Source: Peltaster fructicola | Taxonomy: Eukaryota > Ascomycota > Dothideomycetes | Direction of reading: 5' to 3' | DNA length: 64,000 bases | Assembly: GCA_001592805.2 (NCBI GenBank) | Contig: CP051141.1 | Coordinates: 1,674,001 to 1,738,000, forward strand | Shown: one piece after another, positions 58,792 through 64,000 of the stretch | Numbering within the stretch: the first letter of the stretch is position 1 | How the letters are laid out: each line of letters starts with the position of its first letter | Notes under the pieces: model-generated | What the model was told of the DNA's origin: nothing | Seen by the model: the letters and a program-made list of their open reading frames with translations, nothing else | The model's database searches: none | Translations under genes and position numbers: made by a program

Positions 58792-59346
58792 TCACTCCGA
58801 GGCATCGTGTTTGATGGTGACTTCGTCCTCGTCCTCGTAGTGCTTCTCCTCGACTTTGGCTTCTTCAGCCTTGACACGTTTAGAGCCCGCACCGCTGCTC
58901 TTTGTCTTGGTATGTTCTTTCGGAGACTTGTAATCAACATCAGAATTCTCATCGTCGATTTCCTCTATGTTCTTGCGCTTGTTGGAGGGAGTAGCTTTGG
59001 AAGACTTGCTTTTGGCGGATTGAGGAGTGGTAGCAGTATTACCATCGTCAGTGATAGATCCGGTTTTCAGCTTCTTGTTGAAGTGCTGCCTTATTAGAGT
59101 CAGTAAAGTGTTCATTGCAGGCGATTCCTGATGTAACGATGGGAGTGAGATCAAAATCGTGTCCATCGCGTGATCAAGAACTTTGAGGAACGGCGGATGC
59201 ACTCACATGCAAGCACTGGCGGTCGAGCCATTGTCGAGCATCGCAGCAACAGTGCTCCAGTTGGCTGTGGTGATATTTGGAGCAACTGTCTGTATGATAG
59301 CTAAGAGGAGGCGTCTGTCCTCGGATTCAGACCAGGTCTTTGGCAT
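58792..59346 (-). CDS. Small Myb/SANT-like protein
   Basis: Exons 59207..59346 and 58792..59089, 145 codons; the intron (117 nt, GTGAGT..AATAAG) must be removed because exon 1 otherwise runs into a stop. N-terminal MPKTWSESEDRRLLLAIIQ looks like helix 1 of a Myb/SANT repeat, continued by ITTANWSTVAAMLDNG and, after splicing, ACMQHFNKKLKT, which completes the three-helix repeat. The remainder is Lys/Ser/Glu-rich and disordered with nuclear-localisation-like KRKN and SKRVKAEE. A family of such short one-repeat Myb-like proteins is common in filamentous fungi; function is unknown. Confidence 0.75.
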
Positions 59347-60209
59347 GGTTTGGTGTGTTGTACTTGATCGGAAGGATGGTGAAAGTGTGTGAAGGTGTAA
59401 TGTTGATCAGAAAGGACTGCGAGCTGTGTATCGGTGTGATATGATGTTGTTGCGCTCTGTTGCTGGGGGCCTTGTGGCCTTAGCCGCAGATGATGGTTGA
59501 GGAAGGCACGCGAGTCTGTTCAGATTTGACTTCACCGTCTGCTCAGATCGAGCATGTGGCCTGCCATAGGACAATTTACAGCACGATCCTCTTCATGCGT
59601 TCTGCTCATAGACGCTGAAGCATAAGACTCGTGTATCAGGCTCGATGCCCTGAACAGCTATTGCTCTTCTGTTCCCATAGCCATCCGGTACATGTGCTAT
59701 CCTCAGCACAACATGAGACCATAGGTCATCTCGGCCATAGTTCCGTCCACCCGCTCAACATCATTGCGTTGTCATCGGCGCAGCCTTCTGCTATGATCTC
59801 ACATTATGGCTTCCATGCTCTTACAGGAGGTGCCAGCATAGATCCGACAATCGTTATGGGTTGGCTAGAGCACACACAAGGTGTGTTGAGCCACACTCGG
59901 GGTCATAAGGATAACCTTGCGAGCCCTAGGTCAGTGCCTCATGCTAGCCGGGAGACCCAGAACCAGGAGCGTCAGCTGCTGATCTGACTAGCTAGTAGCA
60001 TTGGCTGGAAGCAGGAGTCGAGGATCGACGCCATATATCCGGCGCGCCTGTACTGTCACTTAGTTCTCGCGATACAATGCTTCCATCTCAAGTCTCTGCT
60101 CGGCGGATTTGTCCCAGTGGCTGCTTCGAAGAAAGGCAAAGTGCCTAGGCAACATTTCCGGTGAACACTGCAGGCAGATGATGCTTCGCCAGTGTCACGG
60201 CATACTCAA
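59347..60209. other. Intergenic, about 0.86 kb
   Basis: A plus-strand frame at 59631..59987 has no family resemblance and lies in the spacer; I see no gene. Confidence 0.45.
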
Positions 60210-60519
60210 TCAGTTGACAGTGTAGAGCAAGCTCAATGCGAGCAGCGCGATGGCGAATGTGTGCGTTGGTGCCATGGAGAAGAGATAGATGAGTGTGAAC
60301 CAGGTGATGGGATATGGGATGATGTCTGCGAGTGGAAGGAGACTATGTTGCTGTCCTAACACGGCTGGTTCTTGGAGTGCTTCGAACATGATGTTGTATG
60401 GCTGTCCGGCGCAGGTCGGTAATGGTTGTGACTGATATGTTACGCGTGAGGTTGTTGTTGTTGAGAGAGCTGCAGCATGTTGAATGATTGTACTCTGCGA
60501 ATGGACCGAGGCCGGTTGC
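60210..60519 (-). CDS. Unnamed small membrane protein, 3' exon (5' end unresolved)
   Basis: Not recognised as any family. The minus strand is open for about 103 codons and ends at TGA 60210..60212. The last 59 codons begin MFEALQEPAVLGQQH at ATG 60389 and contain two hydrophobic stretches (ITWFTLIYLFSM and FAIALLALSLLYTV). Upstream in frame is a Ser/Thr/Gln-rich segment (AALSTTTTSRVTYQS then PTCAGQPYN). Codons favour C-ending forms. At the 5' edge a perfect TACTAAC branch site (60527..60533) is followed after seven bases by AG, suggesting an intron whose acceptor is at 60520; I could not settle the upstream exon, so the start codon may be either ATG 60389 or in an exon near 60600-60700. Confidence 0.45.
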
Positions 60520-61488
60520 CTTCCGCGTTAGTAGCTGAGGTGATCATTATCCTGAGGTGCATGTACGACCAGACATGAAGCATACTACCTTTACATCTAC
60601 CCTCTCGTCAGCATGAAAACACAGTGCGTACTGCTGCAATCTCCCAAGCATATGCTGCTCATTCCACTCGGAGATCCATCTGGCGCAGATACATCATCTT
60701 GTGTTGCAAGAGACGCACTGAGATGCAAGCTACTCATGATCAGTATGGCACATTAACCATCGTGTGATCAGCACATCCAGTTATGAGACGACCCATATTC
60801 GACGACAGAATACCGACGGTGAGCTCGACTTCAGGCAGATGCGAGTCGTGCTGAGTTTATACGCTTGTAGGCCAGTGGAACTGCACAAGCAACCTCGGTC
60901 GCTCTGAACTCTCGCGTACAATGCTCAATGCCGACATGCTGCTAGTACTGAGCTGTAGCAGCTTGCTTCAGCGTCCTCGACTCCTCGTTCATCTGATTAG
61001 TCTCTAACGTATCAGTCCAAGATATCCAGACAGATGTCATTTGGGACAGCCAGCCGATTACTCAACGGCGTACCAGATATGATCGACAGCCACCGGCTGT
61101 GCCGCCTTTATGCTCTCCAATGCACAACTCGTGTCTACTTGTTGTAAGACAGGCTTCAGTCTCGAGGGTGCCTTGAGATTGCTGTGAGGACTGACATCAG
61201 CTCTCTGAACAGTGTCCTGAAGGTGCGCCAAGTCAGTAACTCATACATGCACATCTTGAAGCACTCGGATTGGCACATCCGGCTCGTATTTTATTGAAAG
61301 ACTTGTGCCTGACTGAGCCGCTTCTGGGAAGTTACTTGTCAGATAGCGTGGCCGAGACAGGCCAAGCCTATCTGGTCGATTACTGGGGTCTTCGTACGGG
61401 GTTTCCAAAGCTTGCGTTAATACCTCTACTGTGCATGCGCCGCATTCTACAGCATTGATCCGCCTCACAGTAGGCACCAGCAGCAAGC
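60520..61488. other. About 1 kb, promoter of acyltransferase and possible upstream exon
   Basis: Apart from the possible 5' exon of the small membrane protein, no coding region is evident; the minus-strand frame 61241..61486 looks random. Confidence 0.4.
60527..60533 (-). other. TACTAAC branch-site consensus
   Basis: Exact 7-base consensus on the minus strand, immediately before an AG at 60520; supports an intron ahead of the small membrane-protein exon. Confidence 0.45.
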
Positions 61489-63072
61489 ATGGCGGCTCAG
61501 AATGGCAACATCAGCAAAGAGGAGCAAGAGAAGTTGATTGGCAGCGAGACAGGCTTCAGTGGAAGAGACGAAAATTGGAGTCGAGATATCATTGAGAACA
61601 TACCTACGGTCAACAGTATCCTAGGAGGCATCAGCAAGAGCGTACCACCACCGTCAGCATTCTCGCCGCGCAAGATGACGCTTCGGAATATGTACAGCTG
61701 GCCACCACCAGACAGCTCGCGCGACACTGCATGGCTGGACGGGCTAAGAGGAGTGGCAGCATTCTTTGTCATGACATACCATTTCACACTCGACTGGTGG
61801 TTCGCGCTGTACGTCGAGGCACCGTACGGATCGTTAGAGACCGTCTCTCAGGAACGACATTGGTTTGATTTCTGGCGGCTGCCACTTCTGCGCATTCCAT
61901 TCGCATCTGGCCACACACAAGTCAGCGTCTTTTTCGTCCTCTCAGGATTTGTGCTGTCATGGGGCTCCCTAGGGCTCATTCGTGCCAGACGTGCGGACAA
62001 GCTGGCCAACAACCTTGGCTCTGCAGTCTTCAGACGTTGGCTGCGTCTCTACCTACCCTGCTTTGCCATCGCATTCTTCCAGTTCCTGGAGCTGCGAAGT
62101 GGCTGGCGTGGCATCACCAACAAGGAGAGAATGCCCAGTTTCTGGGCCCAACTTTCAGACTTCATCTTCTCCTGCAACTCGTATGCTGAGCCTTTTGTGC
62201 TAGATCGCAACAACTGGAACTCTCTCCATGGCTACGACTGGACGATGTGGACTATCCCGTACGAGTTCGCTGGCAGTCTATGCGTCTTCCTGGTCGTACT
62301 TGCATGTGCTCGAATCCAATCGTACAGGAAGCGATCGTTCGTCATCGGCTTCTTGTCACTCTACGCATTCTGGGAGGCTAAGTGGAGCTACCAGCTGTTC
62401 CTCAGTGGCGTCTGGATCGCAGATCATGTTCGAGAGCTGGGTGGATTCGAGGCCATTGCACGTAACTCCAACAGCACAACTCGGATGCGTTGGTTCCTGG
62501 TTCTGATCGTTGGACTGCTCCTTGCAGGAAATCCAGAGCCGTCCGAGGCCTACTCTCGTCCTGGTTATGCTTGGCTCGACAAGTTGGTCACCTTCCAATG
62601 GTATCTGATCGAAGGTGGAGGACGTCTCTGGTGGAACTGGGCTGGTATCCTCATCATTCTCAGCTGTTGCCACCTACCAGGGATTCAGAAGCTCTTCAGC
62701 ACTCGAATCTGTCGCTACCTTGGACGCATCAGTTTCATGATCTACATCACTCATCGTATCATCCTGAACGGTATCGGTACCCACATCAAGCGCTTTATCT
62801 TTGATCTCTTCGGAAGAGGACCTTACATCGATGTTCCTCGTGTGCCAGGAATTTGGCATCCAATAATCACACTGTGCATCTTTATCATCTTGTGGGCCAT
62901 TCATCTGCCTATGGTCATTCTTTTCGCCAACTGGGCTGAGATCCTCATCGATGCACCTAGCACTCGTTTCGCCAAGTGGGTTGATGAACAGTTCGTTGGT
63001 GGAACACAAGAGCGGCCAAGTGCAGAGCCTGTACTGCCCACAAATGAAAGCAACGGCAAACCCATTGCTTAG
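61489..63072 (+). CDS. Acyltransferase-3 family membrane protein
   Basis: Multi-span acyltransferase of 527 residues, intronless, start MAAQNGNISKEEQEK. The family opening motif is RDTAWLDGLRGVAAFFVMTYHF, residues about 78-100, with the probable catalytic His; then the TQVSVFFVLSGFVLSWG segment, FRRWLRLYLPCFAIAFFQFLEL, and a long series of membrane segments up to residue 500 (GRISFMIYITHRIILNG; IWHPIITLCIFIILWAI). The 70-residue hydrophilic N-terminus and short tail are cytosolic by inference. Bacterial and fungal members O-acylate sugars, lipids or polyketides; the acceptor here is unknown. Stands alone between uncharacterised neighbours. Confidence 0.88.
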   Translation: MAAQNGNISKEEQEKLIGSETGFSGRDENWSRDIIENIPTVNSILGGISKSVPPPSAFSPRKMTLRNMYSWPPPDSSRDTAWLDGLRGVAAFFVMTYHFTLDWWFALYVEAPYGSLETVSQERHWFDFWRLPLLRIPFASGHTQVSVFFVLSGFVLSWGSLGLIRARRADKLANNLGSAVFRRWLRLYLPCFAIAFFQFLELRSGWRGITNKERMPSFWAQLSDFIFSCNSYAEPFVLDRNNWNSLHGYDWTMWTIPYEFAGSLCVFLVVLACARIQSYRKRSFVIGFLSLYAFWEAKWSYQLFLSGVWIADHVRELGGFEAIARNSNSTTRMRWFLVLIVGLLLAGNPEPSEAYSRPGYAWLDKLVTFQWYLIEGGGRLWWNWAGILIILSCCHLPGIQKLFSTRICRYLGRISFMIYITHRIILNGIGTHIKRFIFDLFGRGPYIDVPRVPGIWHPIITLCIFIILWAIHLPMVILFANWAEILIDAPSTRFAKWVDEQFVGGTQERPSAEPVLPTNESNGKPIA

Positions 63073-63326
63073 AATGTAACATTGAATCTGGGAAGAGAGC
63101 TTTCGCCTAGGTTGTATTTATGGATAAGATACACTGTAGTACATGTACACGATAGCAATTTGGATATGCTCGCGTGACCATGCCTCACATCACACTCACG
63201 ACTCTTACCTCCTGCCTGTTCGCATACGCTGTTGTCAGCGCCGTTTTACATGTCTGAATGCTCACAGTCTGCACAACGCTTAATCACCAATCACAATATG
63301 TGTTTGACCAGCAGAAATACAAGTGT

Positions 63327-64000
63327 TCATTTCTTCTTACGCACACTCCGACTTTTAAACGCTGCTTCCGTATCCGAATCTTCGTCTGGAGGAGTCGCAG
63401 CGTAAAGCATGTCCAGAGTTCGATTGGTCGTAGACTCACGTCTAACCATGCCTCTTTTCTGCGACCCTCTAAGCAAAGCGGTACGCTCATTGATCTGCTC
63501 GGTCTCATCGCCCACAGTACTAGTTATACCTTCCACAGAAGCTTCTCCTTCATCCTCTTCATTGACGACATCGTCCTGCATGTGACGATTTCGCAGTTGG
63601 TAGTGGACTCCGAGCGCAAATAGAGCTCCTTGCAGCACACCAGTTACAATATAGACCATCCATGTGCTCCAGCCTTCGGGACCGACGCGCAGATACAAGC
63701 TGAAGGCGAATAAGAAGGCTCCGGGTGCTTGGATCACCATAGTCGTCAAGCTGAGGCTTTTCACGTCCTTGATGATGTAGGTGTAGTAGATCTGTGGAAT
63801 GTACTGTACAGCAGCCAAGAGACCAGCGACGAGGCCGAGGATGTTTGCCCATGTCTGTGTGTGACGCGGCCAGGCGGCTACAAGCGCGACAGAGGTAATG
63901 AACACGATCATAACGGCGAATAGCGTTGTACCTCCAACAATAACTGCGTCCCGTCTCTTGGTCGGTGCGGTGGAACCTAGGCTGGCGACAGAGTCTGACA
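63327..64000 (-). CDS. PQ-loop repeat membrane protein, 5' end outside window
   Basis: C-terminal part of a seven-span PQ-loop protein (cystinosin/SWEET-like superfamily), probably vacuolar or lysosomal. The frame stays open to the window edge (SLGSTAPTKRRDAVIVGG before MIVFITSVALVAAW). The diagnostic PQ motif is in LLAAVQYIPQIYYTYIIKDVKSLS, followed by MVIQAPGAFLFAFSLYLR and WMVYIVTGVLQGALFALGV. The C-terminal 90 residues are an acidic Ser/Thr cytosolic tail with NERTALL, a possible dileucine sorting signal, ending SRSVRKKK. The substrate (basic amino acid, cystine or other) is not shown by the sequence. No intron is seen in this part. Confidence 0.88.
   Translation of the reverse strand, partial: SDSVASLGSTAPTKRRDAVIVGGTTLFAVMIVFITSVALVAAWPRHTQTWANILGLVAGLLAAVQYIPQIYYTYIIKDVKSLSLTTMVIQAPGAFLFAFSLYLRVGPEGWSTWMVYIVTGVLQGALFALGVHYQLRNRHMQDDVVNEEDEGEASVEGITSTVGDETEQINERTALLRGSQKRGMVRRESTTNRTLDMLYAATPPDEDSDTEAAFKSRSVRKKK

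Noticed and set aside
59631-59987. Plus-strand 118-codon frame
   Set aside because: No motif, no start context, and no similarity; likely chance.
1-64000. Transposons, LTR elements, virus-like fossils, CRISPR
   Set aside because: No terminal repeats, polymerase, integrase, transposase or repeat-spacer arrays were seen.

Overview
The window is nuclear DNA of a filamentous ascomycete (Pezizomycotina). The evidence is dense single-copy genes on both strands, short spliceosomal introns (mostly 43-51 nt, GT..AG, with CTRAY/TACTAAC-type branch sites), and fungus-specific families (WSC/DUF1996, HsbA, Zn2Cys6 regulator, wax-synthase-like and acyltransferase-3 proteins). The general look of the proteins suggests Dothideomycetes, but that placement is a guess. 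I see no tRNA, rRNA, CRISPR array, transposon, LTR element or virus-like fossil.

Layout. 0-7 kb: 3' part of the BUR1/CDK9 kinase, then two secreted cysteine-rich cell-surface genes (DUF1996+WSC, and a four-module PAN-like protein). 7-22 kb: housekeeping and nuclear genes: KIN17, methionine aminopeptidase MAP1, ORC6, BAR protein RVS161, phosphoglycerate dehydrogenase SER3/33, heat shock factor HSF1, an uncharacterised protein, and SUMO E1 subunit AOS1. 22.6-35.6 kb: a single uninterrupted 13-kb reading frame for cytoplasmic dynein heavy chain. 36-45.5 kb: a Zn2Cys6 regulator, ARP3, a taspase-like threonine aspartase, and TFIIH subunit TFB4. 46-56 kb: a membrane/surface-rich stretch with three MFS transporters, an HsbA-type secreted protein, a UBL3-like prenylated ubiquitin-fold protein and a wax-synthase-like acyltransferase. 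56-64 kb: RAD14/XPA, PHO88/SND3, a small Myb-like protein, an unnamed small membrane protein, an acyltransferase-3 protein and the C-terminal part of a PQ-loop protein.

Functional themes. Transcription and repair recur (BUR1, KIN17, TFB4, RAD14, HSF1), as do cytoskeleton and endocytosis (dynein, ARP3, RVS161). The genes are not an operon; most are independent units, some with very tight convergent 3' ends (11-15 bp apart).

Most unusual points. (i) RVS161 contains two stretches (174 and 600 nt) with perfect intron borders that are nevertheless multiples of three and free of stops, so they look like exitrons or alternatively retained exons. (ii) HSF1, the WSC gene and the PAN gene each appear to change frame inside otherwise conserved coding sequence. 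(iii) A small membrane-protein gene at about 60.2-60.5 kb has a strong 3' coding exon and a perfect TACTAAC branch site. (iv) Two ACGCGT boxes sit just upstream of ORC6.
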